Origin: Pelotomaculum_C sp050950345
Lineage (GTDB): Bacteria; Bacillota; Desulfotomaculia; Desulfotomaculales; Pelotomaculaceae
Direction: 5' to 3'
DNA length: 64,000 nucleotides
Assembly (NCBI GenBank): GCA_050950345.1
Contig: JBMNHK010000002.1
Location: 757,726-821,725 of the forward strand
The notes beneath the pieces are model-generated. The model did no database searches, was not told the DNA's origin, and saw nothing but the letters and a program-made list of their open reading frames with translations. Of this stretch, positions 54,401 through 62,888 are shown piece after piece (the stretch's first letter is position 1; every line of letters begins with the position of its first letter). The translations under genes and the position numbers were made by a program.

Positions 54401-55702
54401 ATGTCTGCTATTTTGATTAAAGGGGCAACAGTATTGACAATGGAGGGACACGATGCTGTTTTTGAGGATGGAGAGATCGCTATCTCTGACAACAGGATCG
54501 TGGCTGCCGGGCCTAAAGGTTGCATACCGAAAGATTTTACAGCGGAGCATATTATTAATGGGTATGGGATGGTAGCCATGCCTGGTTTTGTCAATTGCCA
54601 TACCCATGCGTCCATGACTCTTTTGCGGGGCTATGCTGACGACCTGCCCCTCATGCAATGGCTAAACGAAAAAATTTGGCCCTTAGAAGCCAAGCTGCAG
54701 CCGGAGGATTGCTACTGGGGTTCCATGCTGTGTTGTTTGGAGATGATTAAGTCCGGCACTACTACCTTTGCTGATATGTATTTCGAAATGAACGAAACCG
54801 CTCTGGCCGTTGAGGCTAGCGGTTTGAGGGCTTGCCTGTCCCGGGGCATGATCGGGGAGGGGCCCAACGCCGAACTGGCGATTGAAGAAAATATTAACCT
54901 GGTGGAAGAATGGCATGGCAGAGCCGGCGGCAGGATTACCACTATGTTTGGACCCCATGCTCCTTATACCTGTTCACCTGATTATTTAAAAAGGGTTATT
55001 GAGTTGGCCGACAAATACAAGGTCGGCATCCATATCCATGTGGCAGAAACCATGGATGAGGAACGGCAGATTAAAGAACGATACGGCATGAGGCCGCTCC
55101 AAATGCTGGATTCAGTCGGTCTTTTTGAGGTGCCGGTACTGGCGGCACATTGCGTTCACCTGGATCCGGAAGATATTGCTCTCCTGGCGGCTAAAAAAGT
55201 TGGCATTGCCCATTGTCCCACCAGCAACCTGAAACTGGCCAGCGGTATCGCGCCGGTAGCCGGGTTATTGCAGTCAGGTGCTCTGGTAGGGTTGGGTACC
55301 GACGGGGCAGCCAGCAACAATAATCTTGACATGGTGGAAGAGATGAGGCTGGCATCGTTACTGCAGAAGGCTGTGGCCGGTGATCCGGTGGCCTTGCCTG
55401 CTTTTGCCGCCCTGCAAATGGCTACCACCAACGGAGCGCGTGCTCTCGGCCTTGAAGATGTGGGGATGCTAAAACCAGGTATGAAGGCAGATGTCATCCT
55501 GGTTGACTTCCAGCGTCCTCATCTGTCTCCTCAGCATAATCACTACGCGCATCTGGTTTATGCGGCCCATGCATCGGATGTGGCAACAGTGATTATAGAT
55601 GGGGAGGTTATTATGGAAGACGGGATATTGCTAACAATTAATGAAGACGAAGTCATGAGACGGGCGGAGGATGCAGCTTTTCGCTTAGTAGGCCGAAGGT
55701 AA
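54401..55702 (+). CDS. mtaD: 5-methylthioadenosine/S-adenosylhomocysteine deaminase
   Basis: 433-aa amidohydrolase that removes the adenine amino group of MTA, SAH or 5'-deoxyadenosine. Metal ligands: H67 and H69 (NCHTHAS), HIHVAET, HCVHLD and TDGAASNNNLDM. The context with mtnP, mtnA and ahcY strongly supports this over other amidohydrolases. SD GGAGGG is 8 bases before the ATG. Confidence 0.93.
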   Translation: MSAILIKGATVLTMEGHDAVFEDGEIAISDNRIVAAGPKGCIPKDFTAEHIINGYGMVAMPGFVNCHTHASMTLLRGYADDLPLMQWLNEKIWPLEAKLQPEDCYWGSMLCCLEMIKSGTTTFADMYFEMNETALAVEASGLRACLSRGMIGEGPNAELAIEENINLVEEWHGRAGGRITTMFGPHAPYTCSPDYLKRVIELADKYKVGIHIHVAETMDEERQIKERYGMRPLQMLDSVGLFEVPVLAAHCVHLDPEDIALLAAKKVGIAHCPTSNLKLASGIAPVAGLLQSGALVGLGTDGAASNNNLDMVEEMRLASLLQKAVAGDPVALPAFAALQMATTNGARALGLEDVGMLKPGMKADVILVDFQRPHLSPQHNHYAHLVYAAHASDVATVIIDGEVIMEDGILLTINEDEVMRRAEDAAFRLVGRR

Positions 55703-55861
55703 CAAGTTGAAACATTTTAAAAATTATACTTTTACACATTTGCCTGGCTTTATTTACAACTTGAAATAGCTTATTATACAATGTGCTGGGAATTGGGTAA
55801 CAATAATGGTGGAAACTGCTCCTTTTCCTTGTCCAGATAAATTAATTGCAGCTAAAATAAG

Positions 55862-55895
55862 GGGACGGCTCCTGGTAATAACCGGGGGCCGTCCC
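55862..55895. terminator. Strong GC hairpin between mtaD and the aminotransferase
   Basis: GGGACGG pairs with CCGTCCC with inner GGT/ACC pairing. There is no T-run on either side, but its position between convergent genes suggests termination. Nothing else is seen in 55703-55953. Confidence 0.55.
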
Positions 55896-55953
55896 ATAAA
55901 TTTGTGACTCAGTCAAGATGCGGTTGTCAAGAGCACAGTCAATGCCGGAGGGG

Positions 55954-57372
55954 CTATTTCTTAATCAATGATTTTAACATGGTTTTTGCTCCGGATGCGG
56001 CCATGCTAAAGAAACCTTTGTTGGCAGACAGGATTTGGTTCAGGGCCTCCAGTAAAGTGTCCAGCTCTTCGCGAGTGACGTTCAGTGGAGGCTCCAGCCG
56101 GATGACGTTGGGGTTATTCAAGGTATAAGCAGTGATGATATGATATTTATTAAGCAGCTCACCTGCCACAAGGCTGCCAAGGTATTCTCCGGAGAGCTTG
56201 TCTGTCAGTCCAAAGGTGACTTTGCCTGCCAGGCTGTCGGGTTGATTGAATTCAAGGCCGACCATTAAACCGCGTCCCCTGACGTCTTTCAATAAAGGGT
56301 ATTTTTTCTGCAATTCTTTAAGCTGCTGCAGAAGATAGGCGCCGTTAACCCGTGCTTTTTCAGCCAAATTTTCTTCATAGATCACCTCAAGGGTTGCTAT
56401 CCCGGCCGCCGTTGCCCATGTGTTGCCACCGAAAGTGGAGGTATGAAGTGTTGATTTCTCCATTGTGCCATAAGCTTTCTTCCAGATTTCATCGGTGGTG
56501 ATGTAGGCGCCGATAGGCATGATACCGCCGCCCAGCGATTTGGCCAGGCATATGATATCGGGAACAAGACCTTCGTGTTCACAGGCAAACATGGCGCCGG
56601 TACGACCAAGTCCGGTTTGGATTTCATCAAGGATAAAGAGGGTTCCGTATTTTGAGCAGAGCTGACGGGCTCCGGCCAGGTAACCGACCGGCGGTAGGAT
56701 AATTCCGCCTTCCCCTTGTATCGGTTCAACAATAAAAGCAGCACAGTCTTTATCCGAAAGCTTTTTTTCCAGTGCTTCCAGATCCCCAAATGGAACACTG
56801 TAACAACCCGGTACAAGGGGTTGGAAGGTTTTCTGGTATTTTTTGCGTCCGGTTACAGATAAGGCACCCATTGATTTGCCATGGAAAGAGCCATCACAGT
56901 ACACCAGCCCGGCCCTACCAGTGGCAGCCCTGGCTAATTTCAGTGCCCCCTCTACGGCTTCAGCTCCACTATTGCCAAAAAAGCTGCGCTGCAAATTGCC
57001 CGGTGTAACCAGGGCCAGATTTTTCCCCAGAGCTGCGGCAAGGGTACCTGGAGCAGCCTGAAGCAGGTTGGGAAGTTCCCTGACCTGCAAAACGGCGTCA
57101 ATAACCTTCGGATGGTTGTGTCCTAAGTTGAGGGCTCCGTAAGCTCCAAGGAAATCAAGATACCGCTTGCCTTTATTATCCCATACGTGGATACCTTGCG
57201 CTTTAGCAAACTGCTTATCGAAATCCAATAAGCCCATCATCATAGTCAGACTGCCGTTCAGGTAGGTTTTATGGTTTTCCACAACCTGGTCGCGGCTTTG
57301 ATTTATGGCCCCTTGCAAGGGGACAAAACCTGCTGGAATGGAATGGGGCAGAGGCGGCTTTTCGACGCTCAT
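55954..57372 (-). CDS. Class III pyridoxal-phosphate aminotransferase (putrescine/ornithine type)
   Basis: 472 aa. Fold-type I enzyme with GNSGAEAVEGALKLAR, FHGKSMGALS, EPIQGEGGI, LDEIQTGLGRTG and the PLP lysine in CLAKSLGGG. The N-terminal extension before YLDFLGAYG and the family details resemble putrescine aminotransferase (PatA/YgjG), with acetylornithine-type as the alternative. ATG 57372 follows AAGAGGTGATC. Upstream lies the 12-bp triple repeat. Confidence 0.85.
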   Translation of the reverse strand: MSVEKPPLPHSIPAGFVPLQGAINQSRDQVVENHKTYLNGSLTMMMGLLDFDKQFAKAQGIHVWDNKGKRYLDFLGAYGALNLGHNHPKVIDAVLQVRELPNLLQAAPGTLAAALGKNLALVTPGNLQRSFFGNSGAEAVEGALKLARAATGRAGLVYCDGSFHGKSMGALSVTGRKKYQKTFQPLVPGCYSVPFGDLEALEKKLSDKDCAAFIVEPIQGEGGIILPPVGYLAGARQLCSKYGTLFILDEIQTGLGRTGAMFACEHEGLVPDIICLAKSLGGGIMPIGAYITTDEIWKKAYGTMEKSTLHTSTFGGNTWATAAGIATLEVIYEENLAEKARVNGAYLLQQLKELQKKYPLLKDVRGRGLMVGLEFNQPDSLAGKVTFGLTDKLSGEYLGSLVAGELLNKYHIITAYTLNNPNVIRLEPPLNVTREELDTLLEALNQILSANKGFFSMAASGAKTMLKSLIKK

Positions 57373-57406
57373 TCTGATCACCTCTTAGTAGATGCTAAAT
57401 AAAAGT

Positions 57407-57442
57407 TTGTGCACTAAATTGTGCACTAAATTGTGCACTAAA
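57407..57442. repeat. Three perfect tandem 12-bp repeats upstream of the aminotransferase
   Basis: TTGTGCACTAAA occurs three times head to tail, each with the palindromic core GTGCAC, 35 bases upstream of the leftward aminotransferase start. Spacing is close to one helical turn, as expected for side-by-side regulator sites. Confidence 0.8.
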
Positions 57443-57506
57443 TATTATTTTCTATGTCAGGAGGAAATAACCTCCTTAAAATAACAACCTAAAATTTGAA
57501 TTTCCC

Positions 57507-57535
57507 TTGACAGCCCGGCTGGAAATCTATAAAAT
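57507..57535 (+). promoter_or_regulatory. Sigma-A promoter of the ylxM-ffh operon
   Basis: TTGACA, 17 bases, TAAAAT; about 40 bases before ylxM. Confidence 0.85.
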
Positions 57536-57573
57536 TTATCCGTGTAAAGGAAAACACCTTTATAGCTTGGAGG

Positions 57574-57936
57574 GTGAGTAAACTGCTTGATAAAGTTGCC
57601 TGGATCAACCTCCTCTACGACTTTTACGGACAACTGCTAACTGGTCGCCAGCAAGATTTTATGGAGTTTTATTACGGCCAGAACCTATCATTGGGGGAAA
57701 TAGCTGAAGAGTTTAATGTTACTCGTCAGGCAGTGCACGACACACTGAAAAGAGCTGAAATACTGCTCAAAAATTACGAAGTTAAACTTGGACTTGTTGC
57801 CAAGTTTAACCTGGAAAGCACCAAGTTGGTGGCTGCCGCTGAACTCCTGGAGCAATGCTATGAGGACAATCAGGATGACAGGTTGCTTCAGGTAAGGGAA
57901 ATCTTAACAGAAATTTTGGATATGATCAACAAATAA
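57574..57936 (+). CDS. ylxM: YlxM-family helix-turn-helix protein (SRP-associated)
   Basis: 120 aa, UPF0122 family. Sigma-70-region-4-like HTH: LTGRQQDFMEFYYG, SLGEIAEEFNVTRQAVHDTLKRAE. It always precedes ffh in Firmicutes and YlxM has been reported to modulate SRP. The GTG at 57574 abuts the SD; a CTG at 57583 would be better spaced. Confidence 0.93.
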   Translation: MSKLLDKVAWINLLYDFYGQLLTGRQQDFMEFYYGQNLSLGEIAEEFNVTRQAVHDTLKRAEILLKNYEVKLGLVAKFNLESTKLVAAAELLEQCYEDNQDDRLLQVREILTEILDMINK

Positions 57937-57967
57937 ACGTTTTCTGAGAAAGGAGGGTTCAACATCT

Positions 57968-59317
57968 ATGTTTGCCAATCTAGCCGAAAGGCTGCAGAAT
58001 ACTTTCAATAAGCTCAGGAGCAAAGGCAGGCTTACGGAGGCAGACGTTGCCGAAGCTTTGCGAGAAGTGCGTTTAGCGTTATTGGAAGCTGATGTCAACT
58101 TCAAGGTTGTTAAGGATTTTATTGCCAAAATCAAAGAGCGGCTGGTTGGTCAAGAGTTGATAGCCAGCCTCAATCCGGCCCAACATGTTATAAAAGTTGT
58201 ACGTGATGAACTGAGTTTACTGATGGGTGGCTCCAACAGTAAAATTAATTTTGCTGCCAGGCCTCCTACTGTGGTGATGCTGGTTGGTTTGAACGGCGCC
58301 GGCAAGACGACCACTGCTGCAAAGTTAGCAACACATCTGCGCAAACAGGGAAGAAGACCGCTTTTGGTTGCTGCTGACGTATACAGACCTGCTGCTGTGA
58401 AGCAGTTGCAGGTACTGGGAGGCCAGTTGAATATTCCTGTTTTTACCTTGAATAACAGCAAGGATCCTGTTGCCATTGGACGGGCGGCTGTGGACAATGC
58501 CGTGCAAAGCGGCCAGGATTTGGTGATACTTGACACTGCCGGTCGCCAGGAGATTAACGAGGAACTAATGGCTGAACTTGTTGCTATGAATGAAGCCATA
58601 GAACCTGATGAAATACTTCTGGTGATTGATGCCATGACTGGTCAAGCGGCGGTTAATGTAGCGGAGACCTTCAATAACCAGCTCGACCTGGATGGAGTTA
58701 TTCTGACTAAGATGGACGGTGATACCAGAGGTGGAGCCGCGCTGTCTGTGCGTGCTGTTACCGGCAAGCCGATCAAGTTTGCCGGGGTTGGTGAGAAGCT
58801 CGACGCCCTGGAACCTTTTTACCCTGACAGGATGGCCGAGCGGATCCTGGGCATGGGTGATATGCTGACCTTGATTGAAAAAGCCCAGGAAAACTTTAAT
58901 GCCGAGCAGATGGCCCAGATGCAGAAAAAAATCCGCTCCCTGGAGTTCACCCTGGACGATTTTCTGGATCAGATTTCCCAGGTCAAAAAACTTGGTCCCC
59001 TGGAGCAAGTTTTATCCATGATCCCTGGGCTGGGCGGGGCCAAAAAATTAAAGGATTTGCAGGTGGATGAGAAGGAATTGATTTATGTAGAAGCAATCAT
59101 CCATTCCATGACTCCGGCAGAACGTCGTGAACCGGAGAGACTGCTCAACGGCAGCCGTAAGAAAAGGATAGCCGCGGGTAGCGGTACTTCTGTGCAGGAA
59201 GTAAACCGGTTGTTAAAACAATTTGATCAGACCAAAAAGATGATGAAGCAGATTATGGATATGGAAAAAGGATTGAAGAAAGGCGGCAAAACGCCTAAAA
59301 TGCCTTTTTTTAATTAG
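57968..59317 (+). CDS. ffh: Signal recognition particle protein Ffh
   Basis: 449 aa. N domain, then G domain with GLNGAGKTTTAAKLA, DVYRPAAVKQL, DTAGRQ, TKMDGDTRGGAA, and a methionine-rich M domain from about 300 (MSMI-type segment, EAIIHSMTPAERREPERLLNGSRKKRIAAGSG, shown only in part by family: GSRKKRIAAGSG). SD AAAGGAGGG precedes the ATG. Confidence 0.97.
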   Translation: MFANLAERLQNTFNKLRSKGRLTEADVAEALREVRLALLEADVNFKVVKDFIAKIKERLVGQELIASLNPAQHVIKVVRDELSLLMGGSNSKINFAARPPTVVMLVGLNGAGKTTTAAKLATHLRKQGRRPLLVAADVYRPAAVKQLQVLGGQLNIPVFTLNNSKDPVAIGRAAVDNAVQSGQDLVILDTAGRQEINEELMAELVAMNEAIEPDEILLVIDAMTGQAAVNVAETFNNQLDLDGVILTKMDGDTRGGAALSVRAVTGKPIKFAGVGEKLDALEPFYPDRMAERILGMGDMLTLIEKAQENFNAEQMAQMQKKIRSLEFTLDDFLDQISQVKKLGPLEQVLSMIPGLGGAKKLKDLQVDEKELIYVEAIIHSMTPAERREPERLLNGSRKKRIAAGSGTSVQEVNRLLKQFDQTKKMMKQIMDMEKGLKKGGKTPKMPFFN

Positions 59318-59344
59318 AGATATCAATATGAGGAGGTGAATTGC

Positions 59345-59611
59345 ATGGCAGTAAGAATCCGCTTGAGAAGGATGGGAGCGAAAAAAGCTCCGTTCTACCG
59401 TATAGTTGTTGCTGATTCCCGTTCCCCCAGAGACGGCAGGTTTATTGAAGAAATTGGATATTACGATCCCCTGAAAGAGCCTGCAGTGATTAAGATCAAT
59501 GAGGAAAAAGCTCTGGACTGGCTGAGAAAAGGAGCACAGCTTTCCGAGACAGCCAGGTCTCTGTTTAACAAGGCAGGCATTTTGAAAAAAACAGCCGAAG
59601 AGGGTCAGTAA
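59345..59611 (+). CDS. rpsP: Small ribosomal subunit protein bS16
   Basis: 88 aa, starts MAVRIRLRRMGAKKAPFYR. The ATG at 59345 is set by AGGAGGTG; the ATG at 59336 is part of the SD region. Start of the classic rpsP-rimM-trmD-rplS order. Confidence 0.98.
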   Translation: MAVRIRLRRMGAKKAPFYRIVVADSRSPRDGRFIEEIGYYDPLKEPAVIKINEEKALDWLRKGAQLSETARSLFNKAGILKKTAEEGQ

Positions 59612-59627
59612 ATAGGGAGGCCCAAGG

Positions 59628-59855
59628 ATGAAAGAACTAGTAGAAATTTTAGCTAAAGCCCTCGTTGACCGGCCGGACCAGGTAACTGTTGATCTGCTGG
59701 AAAAAGATAAACATGTTGCTATTGAACTCCGGGTTGCCCAGGAGGATATGGGTAAAGTCATCGGCAGACAAGGCAGGACTGCAAAAGCCATCAGGACGGT
59801 AGTTAAAGCTGCTGCTGCCAGACAGAATAAAAGAGTAATTGTGGAAATTGTCTAG
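59628..59855 (+). CDS. khpA: KH-domain RNA-binding protein KhpA
   Basis: 75 aa, single KH domain with the GxxG loop in GKVIGRQGRTA. KhpA (YlqC) pairs with KhpB to bind small RNAs in Firmicutes. SD GGAGG precedes the ATG. Its stop lies in a 9-bp inverted repeat. Confidence 0.94.
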   Translation: MKELVEILAKALVDRPDQVTVDLLEKDKHVAIELRVAQEDMGKVIGRQGRTAKAIRTVVKAAAARQNKRVIVEIV

Positions 59856-59874
59856 GGGTAGATCATACCCCTAG
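59852..59874 (+). repeat. 9-bp inverted repeat over the khpA stop
   Basis: CTAGGGGTA pairs perfectly with TACCCCTAG around GATCA. No T-run follows, so it is more likely an RNA processing or stability element than a terminator. Confidence 0.6.
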
Positions 59875-59997
59875 AGATACCATCTAAAGTAAGTCATTAA
59901 GGTGCCTGAAAAAATCATTAACCTTTATGCCCGCATAGAACATGTTTCTGGGCTGCATACGGCGCCATACTTACAAGTTGCAATATGGAGGACTGGC

Positions 59998-60438
59998 ATG
60001 GAAGTTATCCAGTTGATCAGGCCGGTGGTGATAAAGGTAAAAGTAACGGATAGTTATAAGAAAGCGGTAGCCGCAGAGGCACAGGAAGCCCTGCATCAGC
60101 TGGAGCTGGAGTTGCAGCACCTAGATTATCAAGAAAAGCGGTTGGGGCCGGAGCTGGAAAGGTTGAACCCCCAGGAGTATACTGATGCCCTGCACCGCCT
60201 GGAGCAAGAGCGTAAGCGGCGAAAAGAACAACGCCGCCAACTCCTCGAGCAGTTAAAGGGGATCGGGCAGCTGGCTTTGGGAACAGAAGTATTCTTAAGC
60301 AAGATGGAAAGCGTTGTTGAATTAAAGCCTGGGGATGACTGGAGCAAGGTGCTGGGCGTGGAAATAATTATTCAGGACGGCAAAGTCCTGGAAATTAGAC
60401 AGGGAGGCGTCGAGAGGAATCACGAGTATGAGCAATGA
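59998..60438 (+). CDS. ylqD: YlqD-family protein
   Basis: 146 aa. Starts MEVIQLIRPVVIKVKVTDSY, then a long charged coiled coil (LHRLEQERKRRKEQRRQLLE) and a beta C-terminal part (VFLSKMESVVELKPGDDW). YlqD lies between khpA and rimM in Firmicutes; function unknown. ATG 59998 has SD TGGAGG; an upstream in-frame ATG-less extension to 59902 is not homologous. Confidence 0.88.
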   Translation: MEVIQLIRPVVIKVKVTDSYKKAVAAEAQEALHQLELELQHLDYQEKRLGPELERLNPQEYTDALHRLEQERKRRKEQRRQLLEQLKGIGQLALGTEVFLSKMESVVELKPGDDWSKVLGVEIIIQDGKVLEIRQGGVERNHEYEQ

Positions 60439-60943
60439 ATTCATTCGTATCGGGAAGATCCTCAAGAGCCAGGGACACCGCGGCGCCGTAAGGGTGTTGC
60501 CTTTAACCGACTTTCCTGACCGGTTTCTTGATATGAAGCTGGCAAGAGTTAGAGTGCCGGATGGTTATAAGGTCATTGAATATACGATTGAGGATGTCCG
60601 GCCCCACGGCAAGTTTATGACCATAAAATTCAAAGAAATCAATGACATGGATATGGCCGACAGGCTCAGAGGCAGTTACATTGAGGTCTCACGTCAAGAA
60701 CTGGTGCCGCTGCAGGAAGACAGCTATTATATATTTGATATCGTGGGTCTTAGTGTGTATGATGCGGCTGAAAATTATTTGGGCAAAATCACCGATGTGC
60801 TTCAGACCGGTGCAAATGATGTTTATGTGGTGGAAACAGGGGGCAAACCTCTACTATTGCCTGCACTTAAGGGAGTGGTGCGGGAGGTTGATCTGCAGGG
60901 AGGCCGCATGCTTGTTGATTTGCCGGAAGGGCTGGCTGATTAA
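60428..60943 (+). CDS. rimM: 16S rRNA processing protein RimM
   Basis: 30S maturation factor that binds uS19; 171 aa. N-terminal beta barrel (IGKILKSQGHRGAVRVLPLTDFPDRF) and C-terminal PRC-barrel (YYIFDIVGLSVYD ... LLLPALKGVVREVDL). Overlaps ylqD by 11 bases; its stop adjoins trmD. Confidence 0.97.
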   Translation: MSNEFIRIGKILKSQGHRGAVRVLPLTDFPDRFLDMKLARVRVPDGYKVIEYTIEDVRPHGKFMTIKFKEINDMDMADRLRGSYIEVSRQELVPLQEDSYYIFDIVGLSVYDAAENYLGKITDVLQTGANDVYVVETGGKPLLLPALKGVVREVDLQGGRMLVDLPEGLAD

Positions 60944-61699
60944 ATGAGATTCGATATACTTACTCTTTTCCCCGAAATGTTTACCGGTCCCTTGACTTCC
61001 AGCATTATAAAGCGAGCCAGAGACCGGGGTATAATAGAAGTAAATCTGTTTAATATTCGCGATTATTCTACCAATAAACACCATACTGTGGATGACACCC
61101 CCTATGGGGGTGGGGCGGGTATGGTGATGGGTCCCGAGGCCCTGACCAACGCCATCGAAAGTGTCACAAGCAGGTATGGTTCATCACCGCACCGGGTAAT
61201 CTTGATGTGCCCACAGGGAAGAGTCTTTAACCAGGCCTTGGCTTTAGAGCTGGCCGGTGAGGAAAACCTGCTTTTTATTTGTGGCCATTACGAGGGCATT
61301 GATGAGAGGGTGCGGGATAGCCTGGTGACTGATGAGATTTCCATCGGTGATTACGTCCTGACCGGTGGTGAATTAGCTGCGGCAGTAGTGGTGGATGCAG
61401 TTGCACGACTTTTGCCTGGTGTATTAGGTGAAGCAGCTTCGGCTGTTGAGGAGTCTTTCCAGGGCAATCTGCTGGAGTATCCACATTATACCAGGCCCAG
61501 GTCGTTTCGCGGGCAGATGGTACCAGAAGTCCTCTTAAGTGGTCACCATGAGGAAATAAGGAGATGGCGAAGACGTCACTCACTGGTCCGGACCCTGGCC
61601 AGACGGCCTGATCTATTGCTGCAGGCAGAGTTGACTAAGGAAGATAAGGAGATACTTAAGGGGATATTGCAGGATCTTATGCGTTTGGAACTGGATTAG
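60944..61699 (+). CDS. trmD: tRNA (guanine-37 N1)-methyltransferase TrmD
   Basis: SPOUT-fold enzyme, 251 aa. MRFDILTLFPEMF, DDTPYGGGAGMVM, CPQGRVFNQ, CGHYEGIDERV and SIGDYVLTGGELAA form the knot and active site; HYTRPRSFRG follows. One base behind rimM. Confidence 0.98.
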   Translation: MRFDILTLFPEMFTGPLTSSIIKRARDRGIIEVNLFNIRDYSTNKHHTVDDTPYGGGAGMVMGPEALTNAIESVTSRYGSSPHRVILMCPQGRVFNQALALELAGEENLLFICGHYEGIDERVRDSLVTDEISIGDYVLTGGELAAAVVVDAVARLLPGVLGEAASAVEESFQGNLLEYPHYTRPRSFRGQMVPEVLLSGHHEEIRRWRRRHSLVRTLARRPDLLLQAELTKEDKEILKGILQDLMRLELD

Positions 61700-61743
61700 G
61701 GCCAGGCGTGGTTGTTGCCGTGATATGTTTTTTAGGAAAATTC

Positions 61744-61772
61744 TTGCCGGGCTACAGCGTTTATGCTATAAT
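61744..61772 (+). promoter_or_regulatory. rplS promoter
   Basis: TTGCCG, 17 bases, TATAAT, with TG one base before the -10 (extended). Gives rplS its own transcript with a leader of about 110 bases. Confidence 0.75.
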
Positions 61773-61778
61773 AACGCT

Positions 61779-61888
61779 TGTTGAGTAAAAGCAGGCTATT
61801 AGTGGGTTTAACAGCTCAATACATAAGTGGCTTTTTGAAAATAACTAAATCTCTGTGTTTATACCTAGAGGGAAGGAGGGACTTCTTG
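61779..61888 (+). ncRNA. Possible rplS 5' leader (L19 leader-like)
   Basis: About 110 untranslated bases between promoter and rplS. Firmicutes rplS genes are known to have a structured autoregulatory leader; I cannot confirm its fold by eye. Confidence 0.35.
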
Positions 61889-62230
61889 ATGAACCTCATC
61901 CAATCGCTTGAGCAGGAACAGCTTAAAAAGGATATAGTCAGGTTCAATCCCGGAGACACTGTCCGGGTTCATGTTAAAGTTGTCGAGGGTAGCCGCGAGA
62001 GAATACAGGTCTTTGAAGGCGTAGTAATTAGGCGTAGAGGCGGTGGCATCGGCGAGACTTTTACAGTCCGCAGGGTTTCCTACGGGGTAGGGGTGGAAAG
62101 GACATTTCCGCTGCATTCACCAAAAATTGAGCGCATGGAGGTAGTAAGGAGAGGCCGGGTACGCCGGGCAAAGCTATACTACCTGCGGGGATTGCGAGGA
62201 AAAGCAGCCCGTATTCAAGATAAACGATAG
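61889..62230 (+). CDS. rplS: Large ribosomal subunit protein bL19
   Basis: 113 aa; FNPGDTVRVHVKVVEGSRER, IQVFEGVVIRRRGGGI and KLYYLRGLRGKAARI are diagnostic. ATG set by GGAAGGAGGG; the frame is open upstream into the leader but without homology. Confidence 0.98.
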   Translation: MNLIQSLEQEQLKKDIVRFNPGDTVRVHVKVVEGSRERIQVFEGVVIRRRGGGIGETFTVRRVSYGVGVERTFPLHSPKIERMEVVRRGRVRRAKLYYLRGLRGKAARIQDKR

Positions 62231-62234
62231 ATGG

Positions 62235-62263
62235 AAGGGGACTGTGAAGACAGTCCCTTTTTT
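62235..62263 (+). terminator. rplS terminator
   Basis: GGGACTGT pairs with ACAGTCCC around a GAAG loop, then TTTTTT. lepB lies just behind, so partial read-through is likely. Confidence 0.85.
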
Positions 62264-62321
62264 GCTATTTTACTACTGTGGCGGAGCATTTTTTGCACTG
62301 CTAAAAAACGGGGGGATCGCC

Positions 62322-62873
62322 TTGGGTGAAATGAAAGAAGACAATTTCCCAGAAAATCCGAAAAAAAAATCCCTATTTAGAGAGCTGACAGAATCAATAG
62401 TTATTGCGGTATTACTGGCTCTGGTGATCAGACTGTTTATTCTGGAACCCTTCTACATACCTTCCGGTTCCATGGAGCCCACGCTGCAGGAAGGCGACCG
62501 GATTATTGTCAGCAAGTTGAATTATCATTTTCAGGAGCCTGCAAGAGGGGATGTCGTTGTTTTTAAATACCCTCTCGATCAAGAGCGTAATTTTGTTAAA
62601 AGGTTGATTGCGAAAGAGAAGGAAACAGTAGCCTTGAAGAGCAGCCGCCTGTACATTAACGGTGAGCCGGTGCCCGAAGATTATTTACCCGCCGGTCTGC
62701 GATTTAGCGATTACGGCCCTAAAGAAGTGCCTCAGGACAGTTACCTTATGCTGGGTGATAACCGTAATAACAGTGAAGACAGCAGGGTTTGGGGTTTTCT
62801 GCCCCGCGACTTGATCATAGGTAAGGCGATTTTGATCTACTGGCCCCTGGAAAGGATTCGCATCATAAATTGA
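62322..62873 (+). CDS. lepB: Signal peptidase I
   Basis: Cleaves signal peptides outside the membrane; 183 aa. Single anchor helix at about 23-40, nucleophile S50 (PSGSMEPTL), general base K93 (NFVKRLIA), then the GDNRNNSEDSR box. TTG start 8 bases after GGGGGG; the longer frame from 62244 begins in the rplS terminator. Confidence 0.95.
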   Translation: MGEMKEDNFPENPKKKSLFRELTESIVIAVLLALVIRLFILEPFYIPSGSMEPTLQEGDRIIVSKLNYHFQEPARGDVVVFKYPLDQERNFVKRLIAKEKETVALKSSRLYINGEPVPEDYLPAGLRFSDYGPKEVPQDSYLMLGDNRNNSEDSRVWGFLPRDLIIGKAILIYWPLERIRIIN

Positions 62874-62888
62874 CTTAGACGGTGAGCT

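Noticed and set aside
57407..57442. 12-bp repeats as a mini-CRISPR or replication iterons
   Set aside because: Only three short units and no replication or cas genes; a regulator site fits better.
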